The notes below the pieces were generated by a model. It made no database searches, was not told the DNA's origin, and saw nothing but the letters and a program-made list of their open reading frames with translations. Source: Maricaulis sp965228215 (GTDB lineage Bacteria; Pseudomonadota; Alphaproteobacteria; Caulobacterales; Maricaulaceae). From it: a stretch of DNA of 64,000 nucleotides. Shown piece by piece: positions 45,104 through 54,194 of this stretch; position 1 is the stretch's first letter; every line of letters begins with the position of its first letter. A program made the translations under genes and the position numbers. Location of the stretch: assembly GCA_965228215.1 (NCBI GenBank), contig OZ245800.1, forward strand, positions 2,480,001 to 2,544,000. Direction: 5' to 3'.

Positions 45104-47299
45104 TCATTCCTCGGCAAAACTGCCGAGCGTGAAGAGAGTTATGCGGACCTGGATCGATTCCGACGGGCCGAGGCTGGCAATTCCCATATCCTGCCGCTCG
45201 TAAACGATCTCCAACTGGGTGCATTCGTCATTGTATTGCACACCCAATTCTCGGCGCCGAGAAGTTTCCGCGTCGAGATCTTCGATTCCTCGTGCGATCA
45301 AACTCCAATGATCGGTCATACGAAGAGACGCGTCATAGACGATCTCGCGTTGTGCGGGGCGACCTGAGGCATCATCGCTGATGTCGGTGTATCGAACCGA
45401 CCCGCTGACGCGGTTCCCGACATATCCAAGCGTCGCGCCTAGTCGGTTTACGTCATAATCTTGCGCGTCGAGTCTCGTATCCACCGTTGCGGTAAAGTCT
45501 CCAAGATTGACCTCACCGGCGACGATGTAATCAGAGTTTTCCTCGAACAGTCCGCTGGACGGGTTGTAGACGGCAACACCGTCGACGCGTTGAGACTGGC
45601 CCACGAACAATCGGGCGGAATTGCTTTCGCCCCACTGGGCCGTCGTCCGGACACCGTAGCTGACCCGCTGGCCTTCTTCCCAAAGGTCATTGCCATTGGC
45701 GCGGACCGGCGCGAAGACGAGGCTTTCGTCCAGTTCGACCAGTTGGCTGTCCTCATTGAGAATGCGGGCGGCGTTCGGGTCATCCGAGGCGATAGTCGCC
45801 GCGACGACGGGTTCCACGATCCAGTCGAGATGCTCGCCGGCGCGGTAGAGCGGATAGCTGATGTCCAGGCCCGCCAGGCCCAGTTCACGCGAGAAATCAT
45901 CGCTGGCCGTGCCGCCGCCGGCGACCGGTATGTCGTCCAGCGAATACTGGTCGACCCGACCGTAGGCATAGGGTTCCAGCACGATGCCGGGCGAGGTAAT
46001 GAAACGTCCGCGCCAGTCAGACTCCACGCTCACTCGGGCATAGTCCGCGCCCTGTTTGCGGGTCAGCATGACCGCGTCTGCCGAAACATTGATCCGGCCG
46101 AGTTCTGCCGAGGGCAGGTCGAAGACGCGCCGGTATTCCAGCATCGGCGCGATTTCCGGCAGCGTGTCGTCATTGATGCCGGTCTGCAGCGACTGATAGC
46201 TCGCCACCAGGCCCGTGGTCAGGGAGTTGTCAGTCCGGCCTTCCAGATAGAGCTGGCTGACGAGATTGCGGTTGATGGTCTGCAGCGGGGCGCCGCGATC
46301 CTTGTCGATTTCGCTGAAATCATAGCGGCGCAGATGCAGGTCATCGGAGGCGCGCTGGATGCCGAAACCCCATCGCCACTCAGGAGAAAGCGCGAACTCG
46401 CCGCCGCCGAACACGTGCCAGCGGTCTTCTTCCGTGCCGAAACGCTCGCCGTCGCTGTCGATCTCGAATTCGCGGGTGTAACTGCCTTCCAGCGCCATCG
46501 TGCCAGACCAGAAACGCTTGCGGTATTCCAGGGAAAGCAGCGGGTTCACATTGCCCATGTAGCGCGGGGCGATTGTGACATCCTGCGAGGGCGAGATCGC
46601 CCAGTAATAGGGCTGTTCATAGACAAAACCGAGGCGCGAGGACGATCCGACTTTGGGGAATAGGAAGCCGGAATGGCGCTCGGTAGACGGGTCGGCGTGC
46701 GCGAACACCGGCGCGTAGAGGACCGGAACGCCCATGACTTCCAGCCGGGCATCCCGGTAGTAGACCATCTCGTCCTCGGTATCCTGTACCACTTCACGGG
46801 CACGGATGCGCCAGCTCGGCTCGTCGCTGCCGTCCGCGCAGAGTTCGCAGGCTGTGTAGTAAGCGTCTTCCAGCTGCAGAGAGCCGTTCTCGCGCCGGAT
46901 GGCTGCGGCGGCCGCGACCCGGCCATTGGCTTCCAGCATGGTCGCGAAACCCAGCGCCAGGCCGGTCGACAGGGCGGAGTCGAGCTCGACCTCGTCGGCG
47001 TATTGCGGGAAATCGCCCTGGCCGAAGATTATGACATTGCCGCGGGCGACCACCCGGTCGAGGGAAGGGTGGTATTCGAGCTCGTCGGCGAACAGGGTGC
47101 GGTCTTCCTGACGGACCCGGACATTCCCGCGGGCCAGATAGCCTTCCTGACCGCCGGGCAGGTCCTGCACATGGTCGGCTTCCAGATAGACCGGGGCGCG
47201 CGAGGAATTGTCCGCGGACTGGGCCAGAACCTGGCCCGGAAACACGAGACAAGACGTTGCAAACAATACTGCCGCAATGCGGCTCAACTGCGACGCCAT
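45104..47299 (-). CDS. lptD: LPS-assembly outer-membrane protein LptD
   Basis: 731 residues. A signal peptide ends near AQSADN; the OstA/LptA-like jellyroll follows (YLEADHVQDLPGGQEGYLARG onward, about 40-170), then the 26-strand barrel domain to the C-terminus. It receives LPS from the periplasmic bridge and inserts it in the outer leaflet. Only two cysteines are obvious in the jellyroll region (CELCADG), so the four-cysteine disulfide pattern of E. coli differs. The ATG at 47299 begins the signal; an upstream frame to 47383 overlaps lptG. The 3' part is lower in G+C. Confidence 0.93.
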   Translation of the reverse strand: MASQLSRIAAVLFATSCLVFPGQVLAQSADNSSRAPVYLEADHVQDLPGGQEGYLARGNVRVRQEDRTLFADELEYHPSLDRVVARGNVIIFGQGDFPQYADEVELDSALSTGLALGFATMLEANGRVAAAAAIRRENGSLQLEDAYYTACELCADGSDEPSWRIRAREVVQDTEDEMVYYRDARLEVMGVPVLYAPVFAHADPSTERHSGFLFPKVGSSSRLGFVYEQPYYWAISPSQDVTIAPRYMGNVNPLLSLEYRKRFWSGTMALEGSYTREFEIDSDGERFGTEEDRWHVFGGGEFALSPEWRWGFGIQRASDDLHLRRYDFSEIDKDRGAPLQTINRNLVSQLYLEGRTDNSLTTGLVASYQSLQTGINDDTLPEIAPMLEYRRVFDLPSAELGRINVSADAVMLTRKQGADYARVSVESDWRGRFITSPGIVLEPYAYGRVDQYSLDDIPVAGGGTASDDFSRELGLAGLDISYPLYRAGEHLDWIVEPVVAATIASDDPNAARILNEDSQLVELDESLVFAPVRANGNDLWEEGQRVSYGVRTTAQWGESNSARLFVGQSQRVDGVAVYNPSSGLFEENSDYIVAGEVNLGDFTATVDTRLDAQDYDVNRLGATLGYVGNRVSGSVRYTDISDDASGRPAQREIVYDASLRMTDHWSLIARGIEDLDAETSRRRELGVQYNDECTQLEIVYERQDMGIASLGPSESIQVRITLFTLGSFAEE

Positions 47300-47379
47300 G
47301 TGCGCCACTCCCTCATTGACCCCGGGCGAGCCCCCCGAGATACGATCACTAAAGGATGCGGACCGGAAGGTCCACGGCG

Positions 47380-48474
47380 TCATCCGTCTTCCGTCGACGC
47401 GATATAGGTTGCCGCGAGCAGGGCTGTCAGCGCGGGGGCAGCCCAGGCTGCTGTGATTGCGGGAAGTGCGCCGGCATTGCCCATCGAGCTGAGCAATTCC
47501 TGCAGGAAGAACATGACAAAACCGCCGATCCCGCCCGCCAGGGCGAATGCGGCCGCGCCGCCAAGCCGGTGCAGCCGCAACGTGGCGGCCGCGGCGACCA
47601 GGGTCGCGGCCAGCAGAGTCAGTGGCAGGGCCAGGAGGCTGTGGAGGCGCAGGGCATAACGACCGGTGGCCAGTCCTGCTTCGCGGGCCGATTCGATCAG
47701 TCCCGGCAAATCCCAGAAGGAAACGCCTTCCGGCGAGCGCGAACGCTCGAACAGGGCCTGGCGATTGATCGTTGTCGGGATGGTCACGAGGCCGAGTTCT
47801 ATCCGGCTAGCATCGGCGCCGCGTTCGATGGCGGACTCGATCTCCCAGAAGCCGTTTTCCAGTTTCGCCGTTGCGCCATCGATACGGCGTTCCAGGGCCG
47901 GGATATTGGCCTCGTCGGTATTGTAGATGAAGAAGACCGGCTCGCGCAGGAGCTGGCTGTCCTCTTCAAGCCCGCTGGCAGCAATAACGATGAAACCGCC
48001 CGCCGTGGCCTCGCGCAGCCAGACCGGTTCGAGCTGGTTGGGATCGCGGCGCACATTCATCAGCGCATCGCGGCGTTCCTCGAATTCGGCATTGCCCGCG
48101 GCGCCGAGCGGGTTGAGCACGGTCGATCCCAGGGCACCGACGAGAAGGGCAATGATCATCGGCGCGGACAGGATCCGCCAGGCCGACATGCCCGAGCCGC
48201 GCATCACGATGAGTTCGGAACTGCGATTGAGCCTGAACAGCGTGGTCAGAACGCCGAACAGGAAGACGAAGGGCAGGGTGGTTTCCAGCAGGGAAGGCGT
48301 TCTCAGGGCCGTCAGCCACAGCAATTGCAGCGTATTGACCTCGACGCGTGTGCCGATGGACCGGGAGAGCTCCACGAAGTCCGCCAGGATGATCACAGCG
48401 GCCACGACCAGCATGGCGAGGGCGAGCCCCACCAGGGTCTGGATGAACATGTATCGGTTGAGCAGGGACGGCAT
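47380..48474 (-). CDS. lptG: LPS export permease LptG
   Basis: 364 residues, YjgP/YjgQ family. Helices lie at about 8-35, 55-80 and 95-120, then a periplasmic beta-jellyroll (about 130-265) and three closing helices. With LptF and the ATPase LptB it extracts LPS from the inner membrane. It follows lptF by one base and precedes lptD by 80 bases. Assignment of G versus F rests on order and on the shorter N-terminus. Confidence 0.9.
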   Translation of the reverse strand: MPSLLNRYMFIQTLVGLALAMLVVAAVIILADFVELSRSIGTRVEVNTLQLLWLTALRTPSLLETTLPFVFLFGVLTTLFRLNRSSELIVMRGSGMSAWRILSAPMIIALLVGALGSTVLNPLGAAGNAEFEERRDALMNVRRDPNQLEPVWLREATAGGFIVIAASGLEEDSQLLREPVFFIYNTDEANIPALERRIDGATAKLENGFWEIESAIERGADASRIELGLVTIPTTINRQALFERSRSPEGVSFWDLPGLIESAREAGLATGRYALRLHSLLALPLTLLAATLVAAAATLRLHRLGGAAAFALAGGIGGFVMFFLQELLSSMGNAGALPAITAAWAAPALTALLAATYIASTEDG

Positions 48475-48475
48475 G

Positions 48476-49600
48476 TCAGCTCACCGCTGGCTGGGCATCG
48501 TCCGCGGCGAGCGGACGCGCGCGCGACGGCGCGTAGATGATGTAGACAGCGATCGCGCATCCTGCGAGCGGGACGAGATACTGGCCGATATTCACGAGCG
48601 CGTCGTCGGCGCTTGCCGACTGCATGGCAAAACCGAGCAGGCGCATGGTGAGCCCGCCGGCGACGGCGTACATGATCCGGCGCCCGTAACCGAGGCGCGA
48701 GAAATCGCCTCCGATGAAGACCGTAGCCGCGATCAGGATGAAGGCGAGATTGTAGAGCGGCGCTGCAAGCCGGTAATGCGCTTCCGCCCAGGCCGGTTCA
48801 CTGCCGCCGGCCCGTGCGATCGTGGCTGCGTCGGGCCAGATCAGCTCGTGCAGATAGCGATCACTTTCCTTGAAGGCGAAGACGTCGAACAGGCTGATGA
48901 CTTCGCCGAAATCAAACTCAGTCCGCGCGAACGTGCCGTAGCTGAGCTGGCCCGCCTCGTCGATCTGCTGGCGATTGCCGTCGATCAGGACCATCGAGGA
49001 CTGGGTTTCGGACCGGACCACGAAGCCTTCGCGTGCGGTGAAGGTCACGGCCTCCTCGGTGCCGCGCGTGTCATGGATCAGGATGTCGCGCAGGCGCCCG
49101 TCACGGCCGCGTTCGCGGGCATAGACGGTGACACCCGATCCCAGAGTGGAGAATTCACCTGGCGTGATCAGGCTGGCGGCCACGTCGGAACGCAGATCGT
49201 GCAGGCTGCGACGCATTTCGCGATAGGAGAGCGGCTGGACGAAGAGATTGATCGCGAGATTGACGATCAGAACGTACAGGCCGAGGCGCAGGAGAGGCGA
49301 CAGGATGGCCCAGCGGGTCATGCCCGAGGCCGAGGCCACGACGATCTCGCTGTCCGCGATCAGCCGGTTGAGCGCCGACAGGGTTGCGATGAAGACCGCA
49401 AACGGGACCAGGAGCGCGATCAGGTGCGGCAGGGCCAGTGCCGTCACCTTGAGAAAGATCAATGTCGTTTCGGAATAGCCGGAAATGAGATCGATGTTCG
49501 ACAGGCTCTGCGTCAGCAAGGCGAGGCAGGCGAAAGCCACCACGGCCGTGATGAGCGGCCAGAGGAGCTGTCGGAAGAAATAGCGTTGAACGAGAATCAT
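48476..49600 (-). CDS. lptF: LPS export permease LptF
   Basis: 374 residues, YjgP/YjgQ family. MILVQRYFFRQLLWPLITAVV begins the family, with three N-terminal helices, a periplasmic domain (about 130-265) and three C-terminal helices. The ATG at 49600 is the family start; a frame running to 49669 adds 23 residues over the divergent promoter region. It is the first gene of the lptF-lptG-lptD-surA-pdxA-rsmA operon and diverges from pepA. Confidence 0.9.
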   Translation of the reverse strand: MILVQRYFFRQLLWPLITAVVAFACLALLTQSLSNIDLISGYSETTLIFLKVTALALPHLIALLVPFAVFIATLSALNRLIADSEIVVASASGMTRWAILSPLLRLGLYVLIVNLAINLFVQPLSYREMRRSLHDLRSDVAASLITPGEFSTLGSGVTVYARERGRDGRLRDILIHDTRGTEEAVTFTAREGFVVRSETQSSMVLIDGNRQQIDEAGQLSYGTFARTEFDFGEVISLFDVFAFKESDRYLHELIWPDAATIARAGGSEPAWAEAHYRLAAPLYNLAFILIAATVFIGGDFSRLGYGRRIMYAVAGGLTMRLLGFAMQSASADDALVNIGQYLVPLAGCAIAVYIIYAPSRARPLAADDAQPAVS

Positions 49601-49722
49601 GTCCGGAGTGCCGCTGCGCGTCCTGCCTTCTATCTCACGTCGGGATCGGATACCACTTCCCCAACCCATCTTTTTGACCCGATCTGCACATCGGGGCCGA
49701 GATCACGTGAAAAGGTATTGCC

Positions 49723-51201
49723 ATGAAGATCGACTTCGTCACGGCCGACTCCGTTTCCGGGGCTATTGCCGTTCCGGTTTATGATGACGCGACCCTGTCC
49801 GCAGCCGCCCAGATTGCCGAGGATGCAACCGGCGGTGCGCTGAGCCGCGCCATCGGCGCCTCCCGTTTCACGGGCAAGCCGGGCCAGACACTGGAGCTCA
49901 TTGCTCCGGCAGGCATGGACCTGTCCCGTATTGTGCTCTTCGGGCTCGGTGCCAAGGACAAGCTGACCGACGGCACATTCGAGAAAGCCGCTGCGGCCGT
50001 CGTCGGCAAGCTGCTGACCGGTGGCGAAACCGCCATCTCCATCGTCCTGGCCGGTGAGGCCACGGCAGACCAGGCAGCCCGCGCCGGCCTGGGCGCCCGT
50101 CTTGCCGCCTACCGGTTCGATGAGTACCGGACCAAGCTGTCCGACGACAAGAAACCGTCCCTGGACACGGTGCTCGTTGCTGTCGACGACGTCGCTGCTG
50201 CCGCATCCGCATGGGAGAGCTGGAGCGCCGTCGCCGATGGTGTCGATCTCGCACGCGACGTGACCAATCAGCCGCCGAACATCCTCAACCCGGAAACCTA
50301 TGCCAAGAAAATCGAGGGTATGGCCGAGCACGGGCTGGAGATCGAGATCCTCGACGAAGCCAAGATGACCGAGATCGGCATGCACATGCTGCTGGGAGTC
50401 GGCCAGGGTTCCGATTTCGAGAGCCATATCGCGATCATGCGCTGGAATGGCGGCAATGAGGGCGATGCCCCGCTGCTCTTCGTCGGCAAGGGTCTGACCT
50501 TCGACTCCGGTGGTATCTCGCTGAAGCCGGGCGCCGGCATGGACGAGATGAAGGGCGATATGGGTGGCTCTGCCGCCGTTGTCGGCCTGATGCGCGCCCT
50601 GGCAGGCCGCAAGGCCAAGGTCAATGCGATCGGCATTGTCGGCCTGGTCGAGAACATGCCGGGCGGCAATGCCCAGCGCCCGGGCGATATCGTCCAGTCC
50701 CTTTCGGGCCAGACGGTCGAAATCCTCAATACCGACGCCGAAGGCCGTCTCGTTCTGGGTGACGTGCTCTGGTATTCGCAGGAACGCTTCCAGCCGCGCC
50801 TGATCATCGACCTCGCGACGCTGACCGGCGCCATGCTGATCGCGCTCGGAAACTGCCGTGCCGGCATTTTCTCCAATGATGACGATATCGCGGACCAGCT
50901 CTTCGCGGCCGGCAAGGCGTCGGATGAACCGGTCTGGCGCATGCCGATCGGCGACGAGTACGAGAAGCATATCGAGACGAAGAATGCCGACATGCGCAAT
51001 ATGGGCGAGGGCCGTCTGGCCGGGTCCATTTCGGCAGCCGAATTCCTCAAGCGTTTCGTCAATGACAAGCCCTGGTGCCACATCGACATCGCCGGTACGG
51101 CGATGGGCGGCATGAAGGATGATCCGCGTCAGCCGAGCTGGGGTACGGGTTATGGCGTCCGCCTGCTCGACCGTTTCGTGCGCGACAATTACGAAGGCTG
51201 A
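49723..51201 (+). CDS. pepA: Leucyl aminopeptidase (M17)
   Basis: 492-residue, hexameric, two-metal aminopeptidase. The metal site residues lie in KGLTFDSGGISLKPGAGMDE and NTDAEGRLVLGDVL, with catalytic Lys in the first and Arg in the second. The N-terminal domain (1-170) is the variable macro-like fold; E. coli PepA also binds DNA there. It is followed by a strong intrinsic terminator and then holC, a common pair (pepA-holC) in proteobacteria. Confidence 0.95.
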   Translation: MKIDFVTADSVSGAIAVPVYDDATLSAAAQIAEDATGGALSRAIGASRFTGKPGQTLELIAPAGMDLSRIVLFGLGAKDKLTDGTFEKAAAAVVGKLLTGGETAISIVLAGEATADQAARAGLGARLAAYRFDEYRTKLSDDKKPSLDTVLVAVDDVAAAASAWESWSAVADGVDLARDVTNQPPNILNPETYAKKIEGMAEHGLEIEILDEAKMTEIGMHMLLGVGQGSDFESHIAIMRWNGGNEGDAPLLFVGKGLTFDSGGISLKPGAGMDEMKGDMGGSAAVVGLMRALAGRKAKVNAIGIVGLVENMPGGNAQRPGDIVQSLSGQTVEILNTDAEGRLVLGDVLWYSQERFQPRLIIDLATLTGAMLIALGNCRAGIFSNDDDIADQLFAAGKASDEPVWRMPIGDEYEKHIETKNADMRNMGEGRLAGSISAAEFLKRFVNDKPWCHIDIAGTAMGGMKDDPRQPSWGTGYGVRLLDRFVRDNYEG

Positions 51202-51216
51202 GCCTGAACAGAAGGA

Positions 51217-51241
51217 GGGCGGCCAGCGGCCGCCCTTTTTT
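51217..51241 (+). terminator. Intrinsic terminator of pepA, touching holC
   Basis: Perfect 8-bp stem GGGCGGCC / GGCCGCCC with loop AGC and six Ts (51236-51241). The T-run ends two bases before the holC ATG at 51244, so the hairpin occupies the holC ribosome-binding region. Confidence 0.92.
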
Positions 51242-51243
51242 GC

Positions 51244-51696
51244 ATGAGCGGCGAACTCTGGTTCTACCATCTGGAACGGTCCGGCCTCGACGAGGTCCTG
51301 CCCGAACTGCTGGAGAAATCCCTCCAGCGGGGCTGGCGTGTCCTGGTCAGATCGCCGGACGAGGACCGTCTGAAGGATCTCGACCAGGCGCTCTGGACCT
51401 GGCGCGATGAGAGCTTCCTGCCGCACGGTCTCGAAACGGGGGCAGATCCGGAGAAACAACCCATTCTGTTGTCGGCGTCCGAGGCCGGCCCGAATGACCC
51501 GCAGGTCCTGATTTTGCTCGATGGCGCGGAGCCGGAGGCGCTGTCCCGGTTCGAGCGCTGCATCATGCTGTTCGACGGACATGATGAAAGCGCCGTGACC
51601 GCGGCGCGCGGATTGTGGAAACGGGCGGCCGGAGATGGCGCGAATGTCTCCTACTGGCGCCAGGGCGAGAGCGGTGGCTGGCAGAAAAAGGCCTGA
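51244..51696 (+). CDS. holC: DNA polymerase III chi subunit
   Basis: 150 residues, clamp-loader accessory subunit that binds SSB. SGELWFYHLERSGLDEVLPEL at the N-terminus, RSPDEDRLKDLDQALWTW and FLPHG are family blocks; the C-terminal half (LFDGHDESAVTAARGLWKR) completes the fold. It follows pepA as in other proteobacteria. The only AGGAGGG lies 25 bases upstream, inside the pepA terminator stem, so initiation is either weak, coupled to readthrough or leaderless. Confidence 0.92.
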   Translation: MSGELWFYHLERSGLDEVLPELLEKSLQRGWRVLVRSPDEDRLKDLDQALWTWRDESFLPHGLETGADPEKQPILLSASEAGPNDPQVLILLDGAEPEALSRFERCIMLFDGHDESAVTAARGLWKRAAGDGANVSYWRQGESGGWQKKA

Positions 51697-51795
51697 TTGC
51701 TCCGCGTATTAGTTTTTACTTGCCACTTCCCGGCTCAGGCGATCTTATCGGCGCGAACGGGGCCTCACAGCCCGTCGCCGGAGGAATGCCTGTAG

Positions 51796-53781
51796 ATGGC
51801 CAGTCGGCCCGATACCTCCAAGCGCGCATTGCTTGATACCCATCTGGCAATGGATACCGTGCTGAACGGGATTCCGGCGGTGATCTATTACAAGGATCGC
51901 AGCGGACACTACGTCTTCGCCAATGCCGAATACGAGGCTGCGACCGGGCACAATCCGGATGACATCATTGGGCGCCATGACCGTGATCTCTACGATGCGG
52001 AGGTCGCCGAGACGATCATTGCCCTCGACGAACGCCTCATGTCCGAGGGCGCTCAGCACCAGACCGAGGAGAACGTGCCGCATCCGGACGGTACGGTGCA
52101 TGTCTACTGGACCAACAAACGCGCGATCCAGGATGAAAGCGGCGAGGTCGTCGGCCTACTGGGCGTCTCCCTGGACATCACCGACCGCAAGACCATCGAA
52201 CGGACACTGGCGGACCGGGAAGAGGCTTTCCGCGGCCTGTTCGAGGGATCACTGGACGCGGTGATGATCGCGGGGCCGGACGGTTTCCTCGATTGCAATG
52301 CCCAGACGCTCGAATTGTTCCGGTGCCCGGATATCGAGACCTTCCGCAAATACCACCCGGCCGACCTGGCGCCGGAATTCCAGCCCAATGGCCAGCCGAC
52401 CCGGGAATTTGCCGAAGCGGAGATCGGCAAGGCGATGATGGAAGGCGGCAATACGTTCGAATACATCCACCGCCGGCTCGACGGGGAGGAGTTCCACGCC
52501 GAGATCCTGCTCAGCCCCACGATCTGGCAGGGCAAGCGCGTGGTCCAGGGTGTCGTTCGGGACATCACCGATCAGAAACGCGCCGAGGAAGCCCTCCAGG
52601 CGGCCAAGGAAGAGGCGGAATCCGCAAATCGCGCCAAGAGCCTCTTTCTCGCCAACATGTCCCACGAGATCCGCACGCCGATGAATGCCATTCTCGGCTA
52701 TGCGCAATTGCTCAAGCGGGACAAGCGCCTGCCGGTGGAATTGCTCGACTGGGTGGAAACCATCGGCCGGTCCGGCGGCCATCTCCTCGCGCTCATCGAT
52801 GACATTCTCGACCTGTCCAAGATCGAGGCCGGGGCGATGGAGTTGCAGGAGGACGAGATCGACCTCAGGGCGCTGCTGGACGAGCTGGAGGCCATGCTGC
52901 GCATCGGTAGCGAGGGCAAGAAACTGCGCCAGGAATTCAGCCGCGCCGACAATCTGCCGGAGATCATCCTGACCGATCAGCGCAAGCTGAAACAAATCCT
53001 CATCAACCTGCTCGGCAATGCCATCAAGTTCACCGAAACGGGTGGCATTTCACTGGGCGTGTCCATGCAGATCAGTGATGCGGAATCGGCGGTGCTCGAT
53101 TTCGTGGTCCAGGATACCGGTCCCGGTATCGCGGCGCACCAGCTCGACCGGATCTTCGAACCTTTCTCCCAGACAGCAACCGGCCGCTCGGAACACGGCA
53201 CTGGTCTGGGCCTGTCGATCAGCCGTCGGATCGCGCGTCTCATGCGCGGTGATATCCGCGTGAAGAGCGTGCTCGGGGAGGGCAGTACGTTCAGCCTGAC
53301 CGTGCCCGTGCGCCTGCCCGATGCCGGCAAGGGTGTTGAACGCGACCGGCGCGCGCCCTCGGTCCAGGTGGCCGCGGGACAGGAGCTGCCGAGCATTCTC
53401 ATCGCCGACGACATCACCAGCAATCGCGACATGTTGCGCGTGCTGCTATCCCGCGAAGGATTCGAACTCTTCGAGGCTGCCGATGGTGTCGAGGCGCTCG
53501 AGGCCTTCGAGGAACACAAGCCCGGCCTGATCCTGATGGATTTCGTCATGCCGCGCATGAACGGCATGGAAGCGATCCGGGCTATCCGGAAGCGCAAGGA
53601 CGGCCGCAAGGTGCCTATCGTGGTGATCACCGCCAATGCGTTCGAATCGGATGCGGCCTCACTTACCGAAAGCGGAGCGGATGCCGTGCTGGCAAAGCCG
53701 GTGGGCGTGGATGATCTGCTGAAGACCATGTCGCGCCTGAGTGGAATTACTCTCGAGAAACACGCGGTCACGGCTTCCTGA
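51796..53781 (+). CDS. Hybrid histidine kinase with two PAS domains
   Basis: 661-residue soluble sensor; no membrane helix. PAS 1 is at about 16-130 (VIYYKDRSGHYVFAN), PAS 2 at 140-265 ending RDITDQKRAEEAL. The HisKA helix has the phospho-accepting H290 in ANMSHEIRTPMNA; the ATPase domain has NLLGNAIKF (N box), DTGPGI (G1) and GTGLGLSISRR (G2). A C-terminal receiver domain (about 532-652) has D582 in LILMDFVMPRMNG and the conserved Lys in LAKPVG. No Hpt or response-regulator gene lies beside it, so the output path is unknown. The signal is probably cytoplasmic. Confidence 0.93.
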   Translation: MASRPDTSKRALLDTHLAMDTVLNGIPAVIYYKDRSGHYVFANAEYEAATGHNPDDIIGRHDRDLYDAEVAETIIALDERLMSEGAQHQTEENVPHPDGTVHVYWTNKRAIQDESGEVVGLLGVSLDITDRKTIERTLADREEAFRGLFEGSLDAVMIAGPDGFLDCNAQTLELFRCPDIETFRKYHPADLAPEFQPNGQPTREFAEAEIGKAMMEGGNTFEYIHRRLDGEEFHAEILLSPTIWQGKRVVQGVVRDITDQKRAEEALQAAKEEAESANRAKSLFLANMSHEIRTPMNAILGYAQLLKRDKRLPVELLDWVETIGRSGGHLLALIDDILDLSKIEAGAMELQEDEIDLRALLDELEAMLRIGSEGKKLRQEFSRADNLPEIILTDQRKLKQILINLLGNAIKFTETGGISLGVSMQISDAESAVLDFVVQDTGPGIAAHQLDRIFEPFSQTATGRSEHGTGLGLSISRRIARLMRGDIRVKSVLGEGSTFSLTVPVRLPDAGKGVERDRRAPSVQVAAGQELPSILIADDITSNRDMLRVLLSREGFELFEAADGVEALEAFEEHKPGLILMDFVMPRMNGMEAIRAIRKRKDGRKVPIVVITANAFESDAASLTESGADAVLAKPVGVDDLLKTMSRLSGITLEKHAVTAS

Positions 53782-53782
53782 C

Positions 53783-53811
53783 TTGCACCGCCGAACCGCG
53801 GCGCTAAGGTC
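53783..53811 (+). promoter_or_regulatory. Candidate promoter of the I78-type lipoprotein gene
   Basis: TTGCAC (53783-53788), 14-base spacer, GCTAAGGTC (53803-53811), starting right after the kinase stop codon and 32 bases before the next ATG. Same element type as before panB. Confidence 0.5.
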
Positions 53812-53843
53812 GCGGCGTTTCGTGAAGTCCCGGTGAGTCCGTC

Positions 53844-54194
53844 ATGCCTGTCCAGCGTCCCGCCTTGTTGATCGTGCTAGCCGCGGCCGGAATTGCCGGT
53901 TGCGTCTCGTTCAGCTCGCCCGAACCGCGCCAGGTCGCCGACGCGCTGCCGCCGCTGGGGGAGGCCCAGGATATCGGCGATGCCGATGTCCAGCGCCCGA
54001 TCACGGGCACGTGCGGCATGGAATACTTGCAGCACTATGTCGGCCAGCCCCGCACCAATGTGGATCGCCGCTCCATGCCGGCCAATTACCGCGTGCTCGG
54101 ACCCGACAGCGTCGCCACGATGGATTATCGCGAAGACCGTCTGACCATCCGCGTCGACCGCTATGACCGCATCGAGAGCATGAGCTGCGGCTGA
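53844..54194 (+). CDS. I78-type peptidase inhibitor lipoprotein
   Basis: 116 residues. The signal sequence ends in AAAGIAGC, giving a lipidated cysteine at 20. The C-terminal domain (CGMEYLQHYVGQP, PANYRVLGPDSVATMDYRED, LTIRVDRYDRIESMSCG) fits the I78 potato-inhibitor-like family that blocks serine proteases; the two cysteines C54 and C115 may form a disulfide. Alphaproteobacterial members are common and little studied. The stop adjoins the stop of the convergent ABC-F gene (TGATCA) with no gap. Confidence 0.8.
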   Translation: MPVQRPALLIVLAAAGIAGCVSFSSPEPRQVADALPPLGEAQDIGDADVQRPITGTCGMEYLQHYVGQPRTNVDRRSMPANYRVLGPDSVATMDYREDRLTIRVDRYDRIESMSCG

